Below are positions 30,787 to 42,183 of a stretch of 64,000 nucleotides of DNA, one piece after another. This DNA comes from Hemileia vastatrix (Eukaryota > Basidiomycota > Pucciniomycetes > Pucciniales > Zaghouaniaceae), in assembly GCA_030280995.1 (NCBI GenBank), contig JASXTE010000001.1, positions 27,790,106 to 27,854,105 of the forward strand, in the 5' to 3' direction. Each line of letters opens with the position of its first letter. The stretch's first letter is position 1. Both the position numbers and the translations under genes were made by a program. The notes beneath the pieces are model-generated. The model was not told the DNA's origin. It saw only the letters and a program-made list of their open reading frames with translations, and searched no databases.

Positions 30787-33700
30787 TTGAGAGCACCAGT
30801 TATCATTAATGGTAAAAATGTTGAGGTTGTTCTTGACTCTGGTGCTGGTGGAAGTGTGGTGTCTGAAAAGGCACTTGCTTCAGTAGATAATAATTATCAT
30901 AATAAATTGTTACCTATAACATCTGAAAAAAGGAGAGGTTATGGTTCTGTTTTATGTCCCATTGGCAAGTACAAAACTACTGTATTCTTTAAATATAATG
31001 GTGGATTTTTCAGAGCTGTGTGTGAATTTGTTGTGATGAAAAATGATAACTTAAGCAATTGGTTTATTATGGGTAATAACATTTTAACCATGTCTGGTAT
31101 CAAGTTGAATCCAACAAACAATTGTTTCACATTGGGCTTGAATGGAAAAAGAAAATTTAAAATTTCTCTTCCTAAAAAACATTCTGAACACCTGTTAAAA
31201 TCTTGTAATTCATTGATTCAGTGTAAAGGAATACCAACATAGGAAATGGAAGATTTATTGTCTGAAATAAATAATGCTTCATTTGGTGATCAGTTAAGTG
31301 GTGACCAGAAAGATTCTATAATTTCTTTCATTACTTCTTTTCCTATAGCTTTTGCTCATGGATCCCATGAATAGGGAGTTGTAAAGGATGAAATAAAAAT
31401 TTCTTTATCATATAATTTGAGTGATATTCCTCCTAGTCTGAAGAAAAAACCTTATCCTGCTTCCCACACTAAAAGGAAAGACATTGAAGATAATGTTTCT
31501 AACTTGTTGAAAATGTAGATGTTACTTCAAAATATTGTGTCGTCTCTCCAGTCTTAATCTCTTATGAGAAAGATAAGGCTAGATTGTGTGGAGATTATAG
31601 AGCCTTAAATAATTACACAGAAGATAATATTTACCCTTTACCAAGGATAAAATCCATACATGCAACCTTACAGGGTGCAAAGTTTATTAGTTTCCTAGAT
31701 GGTAATAAGGGTTATCATCAGATCCCTGTTGAAAAATCCTCCCAGAAGTTTTTGCTAATTTCAACTCACATGGGAATTTATAAATATGTTAGGATGCCTT
31801 TTGGCCCTAAGAGTTCCCCTTCAGTGTTCCAAAAATTAATGGATAATACATTTCATCAGGAGATAATTGAAGGATGGCTAATGATTTATATTGATGATAT
31901 CATAGTTTTTTCTAAATCTGTTGATGAACGTATCCAACACTTAGAAACAGTCTTCCAAAAAATGGATGACATGAACATGGATCTATCCTTAAAAAAGTGT
32001 AAATTTGGCTTTCAATCCCTGAAAGTTCTGGGTCATGTTGTCTCTGGCTTACAAATATGTGTATACCAGGGTAAAGTTGCTGCTATTCAAAATGTGAAAG
32101 CACAAACTTCTGTAAGGTAAATACAAAGTTTTTTGGGAATGTGTGGTTACTATAGACAATACATTAAAAATTATAAAGTCATAGCACTACCCCTAACCAA
32201 ATTAACCAGAAAGGAAGTAGCTTATATATGAAATGAGGATACTCAAAAAGATTTTGACACATTAAAGAAATGTTTAATGACTTCATCAATCTTGGCTCTC
32301 CCAGATTTCAATAAACCTTTTGTCCTCTACACAGATGCAAGTTTTGTTGGACTAGGAGCTGCCCTCCACCAGAAACAAATTATAAATGATAAATTTTCAG
32401 AAGTAGTAATTTTTTATATTTCAAGAACCTTGCGAAATAGTGAATTGAAGTATGGTGCCACTCAATTAGAGTGCTTAGCAGTTGTATGGGCTTTAGAAAA
32501 AGCTTCATTATTACCTTGATGATCAAAAATTTGAATAAGTTACTGATTGCAGTGCTGTAAAATGCCTCTTAAACTTGAAAACACCAAATAGACAAATGTT
32601 TAGATGGCACCTTGCTGTTCAAGAATACAGAGGTAGAATGACTATTATTCACAGAGCTGGAAATGTCCATTCCAATGTAGATATGTTGTCTAGATTACCT
32701 CTTCCAAATGATGTCCCCAATCCAGCTTATGTACCTGAAGATGATACAATTCATATACATGGTATATATATTGTTGATATGGAAGAGGAACTATTATAAT
32801 TAATTCTGTATTCATATGAAAAAGATTCTGATTTAAAATCATTAGTTACAATCTTGAATGATCTAAAAAATGCTTCTATTCAAGCATTAATAAAAACTTT
32901 TCCTCCAAAGTACCAAAATTCTTTGAATAAAGGAAAGTTTTCCATTGAAGATGGTTATATTTACTACAGGAGGAAACTTACTAATGTCATTGTTATTCCT
33001 CCTTTCATGAAAGAAAACATCTTAAAGCTTTCTCATGATGACTTATTAGCAGGTAATGTTGATCTTGAGAAAACCATAATCAGAATTAAAAATCCTGCTT
33101 GGTGGGATAATATGCCTGAGGACACAAAATTATATGTTGAATCCTGTGATTCTTGCCAGAATTCAAAGAGATTAACTGGAAAAAGAGCTGAATTAATGCA
33201 ACATATTAAAGCTCTTGATGCACCATGGCAAATAATAAACATGGATTTTTTAACAGGATTACCCATTGCTGGGAAAGACAGTTATAACTCTTGCTGGGTT
33301 ATTGTGGATAGATTTACAAAAATGTGTAAATTTATTCCAACTCAAAAAGATGTTTCAAAATAGGAATTAGATTTCTTGTGGTGGTCTCATATGTTTAATA
33401 TTGTTAGATTTCCCAAAGCCATCATCTCTGACAGAGACCCTAAATTCACCTCTGAATCTTGGATGTCATTTATGGATATATGTGGCTGTGAGTTGAAATT
33501 ATCTACTGCTCACCATCCCCAAGCTGATGGTTTAGCTGTAAGAATGATTCAAACTGTAGAAGATATGATTAGAAGGTATTGTGCTTTTGTTTTAGAATAA
33601 AAAGACAATGACAGCTTCATTTGTGACTGGGTTACTCTATTACCAGGTCTTGAATTTGCTTATAACAACAGTTTTCACTCTGTCACTGTGAAAAAGCCTT

Positions 33701-34331
33701 TTGAGATTTGGCTAGGCTATGTCCCAAATACTCCTGCTAAAATTCTCAATAATAAATTAAAGAAGTTGGAATTACACCCTGGTGTAAAATATTTTATGCA
33801 AATGCAACAGCTATGCAGAAAACATTCTCAAAGCTGTATTGATAAGGCATTTGAATATGAGAAAAAATGATGGGATAAATCCCATAATGAATACACATTT
33901 AAAAAGGGTGATGAAGCGTTGATATCTACTATCCATTTCAATTTACAGGTCAATAACAAATTTGAAGCTCCATTTGTAGGTCCATTTGTTGTTAAAAGAA
34001 TGGTTGGTGATAATGCAGTAGAAGTAGAGCTGTATTCTCCATATGATAGAAAACATCCTGTTTTCCCCATTTCCTTGCTTAAACCTTATACTTCCAACAG
34101 TGAATTATTTCCCAAAAGAAGGGGAAGACCTAAGAAAAATCCTCAGGAAGTCACAGAAACTGCAGAAATTGATAAAATTCTAAAAATGATAGAATTATCA
34201 CTTCTGAAAAGGGTATTGAATATTTATTGAGATATAAAAATAAATCATTTGGAAATGATGCATGGATACCTGGAAAAGAAATTTATAACCTTCCTACTCT
34301 GCTGAAAAAGTATAGAAAGAAAAAATCTTAG
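30787..34331 (+). pseudogene. Element 3 pol with AT-hook and chromodomain
   Basis: Protease: VVLDSGAGGSVVSEKAL at 30820. RT: CGDYRALNNY, HQIPVEKSSQ and catalytic YIDDIIVFSK near 31890. RNase H: YTDASFVGLGA, then a one-base insertion in an A run near 32498 shifts the frame before TDCSAVK. Integrase: the zinc region reads HDDLLAGN, where relatives have a second His. The core has MDFLTGLP and ISDRDPKF, but the catalytic Glu motif reads ADGLAVRMIQ, so Glu is replaced by Val. The AT-hook KRRGRPKK and chromodomain-like AEIDKILK...WIPGKEI follow, ending near 34331. Further breaks lie at 31242, 31510, 33361 and 33598. Confidence 0.94.
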
Positions 34332-34367
34332 CATTTTTTTAAATTGTTTTTTTTTAGAGTGAGGGAG

Positions 34368-35607
34368 TGTCAGCCAGACTGTCTCAGGAGCCCATTAAAA
34401 TGTTATAATACTTTATTTGAGGAAAAAATTTGTGTATTTTATGTATTTAAAATTATATTCTATTGCATAATAAAATTATATAAACATTTTATTAAAAATA
34501 AGTAAAATAAGTATTATATTAATTTTATTATTAAATAAATTATTTATACACTTACATAAAATATAATATATATTATATTCTATAAATCATGGTGCATTTT
34601 TATGTATTTAATATTCATAAATTAATGATTAATTAGTTATAAATTTATATTATACTTACAATTTTAAAATTGAATTATAATGTAATTAAAACTTAATTAA
34701 TTAAACTTATATATTAAATAAAACTTTTCATATGTTATAATCTATTAATATTGGGCTCTTTCTTACCCTTAATTGTGTCAGAAAAGTTATTAAATAAGTT
34801 AAAACACTTACTTAATAAAATAAATTAAAATACTTATTTTGAGTTATTAATTAATTAAATTAATTACTTTTTTCACTTAAATTAGTTATTACTCTAATGA
34901 AATAGCTAAAACCAATTTTTATTTCTGTTTTGGGATTGAATTGATTGCATAAATGTTTATGTCAAAATGACATGATAGTATTGGTTAATTGAAACCATTT
35001 TAAGACTCATTGTAATAACTGTTTTGGATATATTACTCACAGTTTTCAATGTTACAAATTTATGTAGTTACTCACTATTTTGATTAACTGGTTTGGGAAT
35101 TTAGTATGGTAAAATCAGTTCTTATTTGAGGGTTTAATTACTTGTTTCATATTTTTCTCTCAATATCCAGGTTTCACTATTATTATTTTATTTTATTTTT
35201 TCATTCTATTATCACTTTGTATTTTACAAATTTTTGGCACTTCAGAGGACCCCTTATCTATAAAAAGGTCTTGGTAATCTCCTTCAGCTCCCTCACTTAC
35301 AATACTCATCTTATTTTTAATATTATTATCTATTTTATTGTTTTGGCACGTCTTTCCCCTTAACTATTAAATAAATATTCAAAGGTTGCTTTAAAAAAGT
35401 TTTAATTATTAGTAATTGATGTTTAAGCAGAGAGAAAATAAAACACTTACTATTATAAATCCTGTATCCATCATCAATTAGTCCAATCAAATCCTCTATA
35501 CCATCATCACTTTACCTTTTAATCCTCTTCTCTTCTCTCTTCTTTTATCTTTATATTTTTCCTTCTTCTCCTTGTTATTTACTTCCTTATAGACAAACAG
35601 GCCAATA
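34368..35607 (+). repeat. 3' gamma LTR of element 3
   Basis: It starts TGTCAGCCAGACTGTCTCAG and ends GGCCAATA directly before GTGCA. It aligns along its whole length with 26196-27429 with scattered changes and small indels. An open frame at 35142-35363 inside it is an AT-rich chance frame, also present in part in the other LTR. Confidence 0.94.
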
Positions 35608-35612
35608 GTGCA

Positions 35613-36063
35613 AGTCACCAAAATTTAATATAATTTCATAAATTAATAAATAAATTAATAAGATATGTCAAATTTACTAGCTTTAAAATAATGACAATTA
35701 CTCAAGCCAAAATGCAGATCAAGTCTAGAAACTAAGTTTGGGACTTTCCACAGATATAGGCTAGAGGAGCCCCATGAAAAAAATTTAATGTTGTTGTGAT
35801 TACAATTTATTCAACACAAGCTTGTTGGCTCATTACTTTAGTTTAGTAAGTTGAAATATTAGATTTATTAATTAAAAATTTATGAAAGAATAATAAATAT
35901 TTGATGACTCTACAAATAACCATACTTTTTTGATCAACCTAAAGTTTTATTAAATTTATTACTTTTACCTTATTTTTTTACCTTGTTTATCCATTGGATT
36001 AAATATTGACTAATCAGAAATAAGCACCCAAAATGTATGAACTATTGATAAGACTGCAAACCT
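35613..36063. other. AT-rich gap
   Basis: Between element 3 and the dioxygenase pseudogene. No gene, repeat copy or element end was recognised. Confidence 0.35.
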
Positions 36064-36307
36064 AGAGGTTCTTTTTTTGTTTAGTGATCATCATGAGAAG
36101 AGTTTGAAACAGATTTGATGATTCCATTTCCTAAACTAAAGTTGATTATACACCTATGATCTGGAAATTATAACCCATGAACTTTTATTTTAGCTGGTGA
36201 AGAAATAGGATGTCCAGTAATAGAATCAATAAAAGAGAAGATCTCCAAAGTAAGATAATTGGCATCATTTAAATCTGTATGTATTTTGTTATGAAAACCA
36301 GAATGAG

Positions 36308-37929
36308 TTTCGATGGGTATTTTGGTCTAGAAGGTTTATCTGAAGGTTCTATGAGGATTTTAAGTGGATTATTGGACTTTCAAAGGCAAGGTACGTATTT
36401 CTATATCTTTTTGATTATTTTACTCAAATTATAAAGAGGTGGAGCTTCAATTATTATAATTTATATCTTTAGAATTACGGGATTGTAAATACTAATGTTA
36501 TAAAGAATAGTAATAGATTTAATTTAAATGATGTGTTATAAAAACTGGTAAGTAAGTAAGGAATGGTTCGAAAAGTACAAAAAGGAAGGGCCTTTTATAG
36601 GCAAAATTTGAGAGATAAAAACATGGAGTTAACACCACCTAATAAAAGAGTTTGAGAGGAAAAAACTAAGTATAAAGAGAGTATGTGAAATAAAAAGATA
36701 TACTAAATGATGCATCAATAAAAGATATCATTTTTATTTGAAATAAAACTTTAGTTCCCTTAGATTGTCACTGTCAAGGTTCACTTTTGGTCTAGAAGCT
36801 TTGGTACGTAGTTTGTATGAAGACTTAAGGATTTAATTGGACTCTCAATAATATAGTACGTATTTCTCAATCAAAGATGATGTTTACTCAATGATAAGAG
36901 GTAGATTTAAAATATTTATATATGTTATAGATTAGAATTACGTCCTTGTAAATACTAAAGATATAAAATATAAGAAACAAGTGTTATGTTGTAGTTGTAG
37001 TAATAAGTAAGTTGGTAAAAGGATGCTTCAAAAGACAACAAAAAGAGAGGCCTTTTAATGGCAAAGGAGAGACAAAGCACGGCAATCAAATTCTAAAAAC
37101 AGTAGTATGAGAGAGAGAAAAGAACATTCCAGAAGGAGTATTTCAAATAATAAAGTTATTCTAAAAAGAAGGCGTCAAAAAGATGTATTTACAGAGTATG
37201 TCAGAAATACATCAATTTATTAAATATTTACTGTAGAAGTCAATTATTAATAAGAAATTTGAATTTTTTGTATATATTTAATATTATTTGAATATTAAAA
37301 TCTTATTTTATCTTAATATCTATTTTTTAATATAAAATTTTATTTTTTCCAACCTGTCAAATGAGCACGGTGTTAGAGAAAAATATAAGGGACAAAATTA
37401 TATTTTTAATTTTAATTATTTATTTAATTTTTTAATTTTAACATTCTGTAATTAGTTAATTTATTATAACTAATTTTAATGTAACTAAATTATAATTAAA
37501 TAATAATTAAAATGATAAGGTGCGGCTTCATCCAGTAAATAATTAATTATTTCACTGGGTAAGTCTAGTAGCCTGGCTGAAAGTCACACTTAGTATAGAA
37601 AATTTGATTTGAAATGTTGTTTTTAACAGAATTTTAAATTTCTTAATAAAGAAATTTGAATTTTTTAGATTTTTATATATTTTTAATACTATTTTTATTC
37701 CCTTCTAAACTGTATTATTGAGAATGGTGTTAGGGAGTAAAAATATATGGGACATTTATTAATTTTTATTAATTATTAAAATTACTTAATGTACTTAGCT
37801 AGTTAATTTTAAGTAATACATAAGTAAACAATAAATAATTAATTATTAATAACAATTTTAAAAGGTGTGGATTAATCTCAGTAAGATAATTAATTATTTT
37901 ACTGGGTAAGTCTAGTAGCCTGGCTGACA
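36308..37929 (-). mobile_element. Beta solo LTR (outer), split by another beta LTR
   Basis: On the plus strand it starts TTTCGATGGGTATTTTGGTC and ends AGTAGCCTGGCTGACA. The ATGAG target duplication is exact (36303-36307 and 37930-37934). It is interrupted at 36772-37582 by a younger beta LTR. Its first bases differ from the TGTCAAGGGG of its relatives. Confidence 0.9.
36772..37582 (-). mobile_element. Beta solo LTR nested in a beta LTR
   Basis: 811 bp, starting TGTCAAGGTTCACTTTTGG and ending GTAGCCTGGCTGAAA. The GTCAC target duplication is exact (36767-36771 and 37583-37587). It has the same orientation as the LTR it sits in. Confidence 0.94.
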
Positions 37930-38258
37930 ATGAGTAATTAAAAATTTTAAAATAATAGATATTTGCTACTAATTTTTTCCCATTCTGAGCCACACTAATT
38001 TGGTATTCCAACTCTGGTTGCAGCTCATAATTTTTTTGAAAGGCTTTATTAAAGAGTTTTTTAAGACAAAGAGAAAGAAAAGAATTAAAGAAAGGTAAAG
38101 AGTCCCATTTTCAAAATCATTATCTAATTCAACTTTTGGTAAGTTTTTGAGCAAAGAATAAATGCATATAGAATTAAAATGAGTGAGCTATATTAAAAGT
38201 GAAAGAATAAAAAATATTAGAATTACCAAGAAGAAAACCTTTAACAAATCCTGGTATC

Positions 38259-39761
38259 TGTCAGCCTGTATATCCCCAGGACTGATTAAAAAGTGCTTAT
38301 AAGTTAAGTTAAACACATGAACTATACATGGGAACAATAAATGAGAGTACACAAACAGTATACATAAGTAAAATTATGATAATACACAAAAAATGCCATT
38401 ATAACACCTTATATACATGCATATATCCACCTTTTATAGGTCTTATGTACTTAATATTAAGTTGGAATATGTTAGGGTAATCTTAAGAACCTTAAGTATA
38501 AGGCTACATAATTTTTAAGTACACTTAAAGCTGTTATATTCATTGTTTTACGCAAAAAACAAGAAATGCGCTTTATTTCACTTAAAGGTTGACTATATGC
38601 GCTATAAAATTGAGAATGTCAAAAATGCGCTTTGACAGATCAATTGAGCTCATTTAGGACTATTGATTTGGCTATTTAAAAGCATAAAAATAACACTTTT
38701 CAAATTTGGTGTTTTTTATGCCAGAAATGGCTTCTGTGTACTGGCCACATACTGCCTGCTTTTTTCCCCATGTGAATAGCTTCATTTTTAGCAAAGTTAG
38801 CTTTTTCACACTAAAATTACCCCACATTCTACGCCCACTGTGGGGAAACACACTAAAATAGGCGACAGACGCTTATTTAGTGTCCTAGCTTAATTAATAG
38901 TGCATTGACCTTGTTTATATGCACTAATTTCATTAATAACCTCATTCTTGGCATCTTAATTCATCACCATGCTTAAAATTTGCCTAATTTTAGTCAAGGA
39001 TGTACCCGTGCAAGCGCCTGCAAAGGACTGCATGTAGTTACCCCACATCTCACGCTCTGTTTTAAGTTTTTTGGTGGTTTCTCAGTCAATTTTGGTTATT
39101 TTTGGATGGGAATTTCACATAGTATAATGTCAGGATTAGCCCCTCCATTTCTACAGAAAATCCCCCTTATTATTAAGCTATTATTAACCTTAAAAAATCT
39201 CCTTTAGTCTTTTATATTATTGTTTTATACACATATACTCTCTTTTTGTCTTTTTCTTTAATTTTGATGGATTCCCCTTATTATTACAGGATTTTGGCGG
39301 TTGTTACTTGTCTAATTATGTCATGGATCACTAGGGATGTTGATGGGCAGGTCTATTAGTGGGTTTGAGGCGTCTTTAACTGTGTATTGGATGGTATATC
39401 AAGGGATTTATTGGGGAACTCAGTGTGTATAAAAGGAGGAGGTTTTTGGGTCTTGTTTCTATATTCTTTATCATTTACAATTTACACAATATAAACAAAT
39501 CAATTACAATATACTTTAACTAGTACTTTTATAAGAATTTTGAGTAGTATCTGAATTATTATAATCTATTTTTCTACCAACTAAAAAGATTATAAGCCAC
39601 ATATAGAATTAGTGAGAATTAATTTACTGAGACCTTTATTCTGAATTATATTTTATTATTTGTTGGATTTATATTACAGTATTCATATAGGACCATTTAA
39701 ATCTTCTAGACAAAGACTTTTCAAGCTATTTCACGTCCTTGTACTTGATCTTAGCCTGACA
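38259..39761 (+). mobile_element. Alpha solo LTR
   Basis: 1503 bp, starting TGTCAGCCTGTATATCCCC and ending GATCTTAGCCTGACA. The GTATC duplication is exact (38254-38258 and 39762-39766). It is inserted in the minus-strand dioxygenase pseudogene. TATAAAAG at 39428-39435 marks its promoter. Short open frames inside it also occur in other alpha copies and are not genes. Confidence 0.97.
39428..39435 (+). promoter_or_regulatory. TATA box of the 38259 alpha LTR
   Basis: TATAAAAG within GTGTATAAAAGGAGGAGG, identical in position to the other alpha LTRs. As a solo LTR it could still drive transcription, here running into the minus-strand pseudogene in antisense. Confidence 0.5.
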
Positions 39762-40149
39762 GTATCTATCCAAAACCAATCATGATACCACCAAACAATT
39801 TTTAATTCCTTATTTGTAAGCAAACCGAAGCCATTTGATATAGTGTAGAGATGAAATCGGATAGTTGATTAAAGCATTCATCTTTTACACCATTGAGTGA
39901 ATGATTTTCATAAATAAATGGAGCTTTTTAAGGATTACTGAGTTCTGCCTTAACTTCATTGCCTCCTAATTCAGTTAGATATTTGATATATTCAGGTAAC
40001 TTCTTGGGATGTTTATTTTTTTATTGACTTTAGTTATGTAATACTTGCTATTTGATATTTGGCCAAATAGAATATCCAAGTGTATTTTATTTTTTAAAAT
40101 TATTTTATTTTAATATTATCAATCATAATTTTTTATGTTTAGAGGTTTT

Positions 40150-40366
40150 TAAGAAAATTGAAATGAAGTAGAAATTGAAGAAGATGATAAAGAAGATAAA
40201 GATGAATATAGATGTGTAAGGCTTGAATCTGAAGAAACTGAATTTTTTTTCTGAAATTTTTTTTGATGATTGAAATTAAGTAGATTTTGAATAAAATGAT
40301 AAAGAAGATAAAGATGAAGATAGAGGTGTAAGACTTGAATCAGAAGAAACAGACATTTTTTTCTGA
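40150..40366 (+). repeat. Tandem duplication of an acidic-coding 112-bp unit
   Basis: Two copies (about 40160-40254 and 40272-40366) share AAGATGATAAAGAAGATAAA, then GATGAA and GTGTAAG-CTTGAATC. One frame encodes EIEEDDKEDKDE and RLESEET. The duplicated unit is interrupted by T runs and stops, so it is at best a gene fragment. Confidence 0.6.
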
Positions 40367-40599
40367 ATCAACTTTCTACTGGTTAAAAAAATTTCAAAAA
40401 AAATTATTTAAAAATTAAAAAAAACTCACATAGTGTAAAATAAATAACCAAAAAAAAATTTTGCCCCAAAAAATTATTAAGAATAATCATTAACTTACTT
40501 GAATTTGTTGAATATTCTTGTATAATTCTGCATGTAAAAAAAAAAGGAAAAATTTTAAAATATGCTCTAAAACATTTTTACAAATTTTTAATGGCTGCC

Positions 40600-40735
40600 T
40601 CATTGGCCCCCTTTCACCCCTTATAAACCATCTCTAAAGCTTCCTCCAAACCTGCTCCAAAACTGCTTCAACCCCCTCCAAACCATCTTCAAACCTCCCC
40701 TATAACCTCACCAGACCCTCCCCTCTCCCCAATCA
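40600..40735. repeat. C-rich degenerate repeat
   Basis: Runs such as CCTCCAAACC and CCCCTCC recur irregularly on the plus strand. It begins GGCTGCC...CCCCCTTTCACCCC. The reverse complement of a similar sequence lies at 41378-41412, beyond the minisatellite, so the two may be arms of an old foldback structure. Confidence 0.4.
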
Positions 40736-40917
40736 TTAAAAAATCCATTAGTTAATGAATCAATAATTTAGAAAATTATTGATAAAAATCATTTTTTAAC
40801 TTATTGATTAATGAACAAATCAATAATCTAATGAATGATTATTAACAATCATTAATTACTGAATGATGAGAGGGGGGGTGGGCCAGGCTAAAGAGAGGTA
40901 GAAGGGGAGGATTTGAG

Positions 40918-41264
40918 GGGGTTTTATGGGGGGTTTTATGGGGGGTTTTATGGGGGGTTTTATGGGGGGTTTTATGGGGGGTTTTATGGGGGGTTTTATG
41001 GGGGGTTTTATGGGGGGTTTTATGGGGGGTTTTATGGGGGGTTTTATGGGGGGTTTTATGGGGGGTTTTATGGGGGGTTTTATGGGGGGTTTTATGGGGG
41101 GTTTTATGGGGGGTTTTATGGGGGGTTTTATGGGGGGTTTTATGGGGGGTTTTATGGGGGGTTTTATGGGGGGTTTTATGGGGGGTTTTATGGGGGGTTT
41201 TATGGGGGGTTTTATGGGGGGTTTTATGGGGGGTTTTATGGGGGGTTTTATGGGGGGTTTTATG
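40918..41264 (+). repeat. Perfect 12-bp minisatellite (TTTTATGGGGGG)n
   Basis: About 28 identical tandem units of TTTTATGGGGGG, with no internal variation, decaying at the right into GGGAGTTTGAGGGGG. Because the unit is a multiple of three and stop-free, all plus frames stay open and produce artificial proteins of repeated four-residue blocks. Strictly alternating G6 and T4AT blocks make G-quadruplex formation likely on the plus strand. Confidence 0.97.
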
Positions 41265-42183
41265 GGGAGTTTGAGGGGGTTATAGGGGGGAGATTGAGGG
41301 GTTTTATGGGGGTTTTGAGGGGGATTGAGGTTAAAAAAAAGGGAGGAAAGGGGGGTTAGAGGCAGTTAAGGAGGGATGAATGTGGCAGCCAAAAATGGGT
41401 GAAAGGGGGTAGAAAAGGGGGATATGTCTATGCCAAGGATGGGTGAGAGTGAGGAAAATGACCAGGAAAGGGAGGGATAAAGAGTAGGATGGAGAGAAAA
41501 AATGAGAGAAAAGAGGGATAAAAAAAGTTAACTTTACCTTGAAAATGAAAAGCAAAACCACTTACCAGAAAAATGAGATAAAATAAAAAAATAACAATTA
41601 GAAAATATAAAAATTAAAATGAAAAAAATGAATTCAATGAAGAGATAAGTTGAGAAAAAAACAGTCTTTAAATTCTTTGAGGCATTTTTGAGGAAAAGAG
41701 GAAAGGGATATGAGGGATGAAAGAAAAAAAGAATGACTGAAAAATTATGTGATAGCTAAAAATATGCAATTTTGTTTTGAGGTGGTGAACAAAAACAAAT
41801 GAGACAGGGAAAAAGAGACTCTCACTGAAAATTAAAAATAAAATTTAATGTAAAAAAAATAAAATTACAAAACCAAGAGAATAATGCACACAACTTGATC
41901 ATTTGAAGATTATGAAAAAAAATTAAAAGGGTTGTTTTGAGAAATGTTGGAGTATTACTGGCATAATGATGGAGCCTATCACAGTGAGAAGTAAGATTTG
42001 TGAATCAGAAAAAGGTAGTAATAGTAGATAAAAATCAAATGGAATCTGTAATAATTTAATCTTTAATTGCTAAATCTCCAAATGTGCTAGTGTGATTGAG
42101 AGTTTTTTTTCTTGTATGCTAGTGGTTTGAGAAATAGAAGTGTTGGATATAGTGGGAGGTGTTTCAACCTCTTCATCTTCATA
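41265..42183. other. G-rich then A-rich gap
   Basis: 41265-41560 is G-rich and strand-biased, continuing the minisatellite's composition. 41570-42060 is A-rich. No gene was recognised. The 3' end of the H2 element should lie here, but its terminal repeat was not found. Confidence 0.4.

Larger units (their letters stand above)
26196..35607 (+). mobile_element. Element 3: complete chromovirus with gamma LTRs
   Basis: LTRs at 26196-27429 and 34368-35607 flank gag and pol on the plus strand. The 5-bp target duplication GTGCA is exact (26191-26195 and 35608-35612). This places the LTR 3' end at CCAATA, not the usual CA. A primer-site candidate TGGAGGCCC starts at 27432 and the purine tract AGAGTGAGGGAG at 34356. 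Multiple frameshifts and stops, plus loss of an integrase catalytic residue, make it inactive. Confidence 0.96.
36064..40010 (-). pseudogene. Second TET/JBP-like dioxygenase, cut by LTRs
   Basis: Reading down the minus strand from 40010, the pieces are KHPKKLPEYIKYLTELGG, a stop, FNQLSDFISTLYQMASVCLQ, then a solo LTR (38259-39761). Next come PGFVKGFLLGNSN and ELQPELEYQISVAQNGKK, then a nested LTR pair (36308-37929), then SGFHNKIHTDLNDANY with the HxD motif, FSFIDSITGHP and FPDHRCIINFSLGNG. The frame across 38259-39761 is kept once one GTATC copy is removed; across 36308-37929 a one-base shift is present. The motif order resembles the 6725-9330 pseudogene and TET/JBP-like 2OG-Fe(II) oxygenases. 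No catalytic distal His is clearly seen. Family call by eye only. Confidence 0.5.

Noticed and set aside
40918..41264. Telomeric or interstitial telomere repeat
   Set aside because: The unit TTTTATGGGGGG is not a TTAGGG-type repeat and is not at a sequence end.
40913..41359. Long frames of repeated YGGF or MGGF units
   Set aside because: The 12-bp stop-free minisatellite necessarily opens all three plus frames. The resemblance to opioid-like YGGF cores is chance. No codon variation suggests selection on protein.
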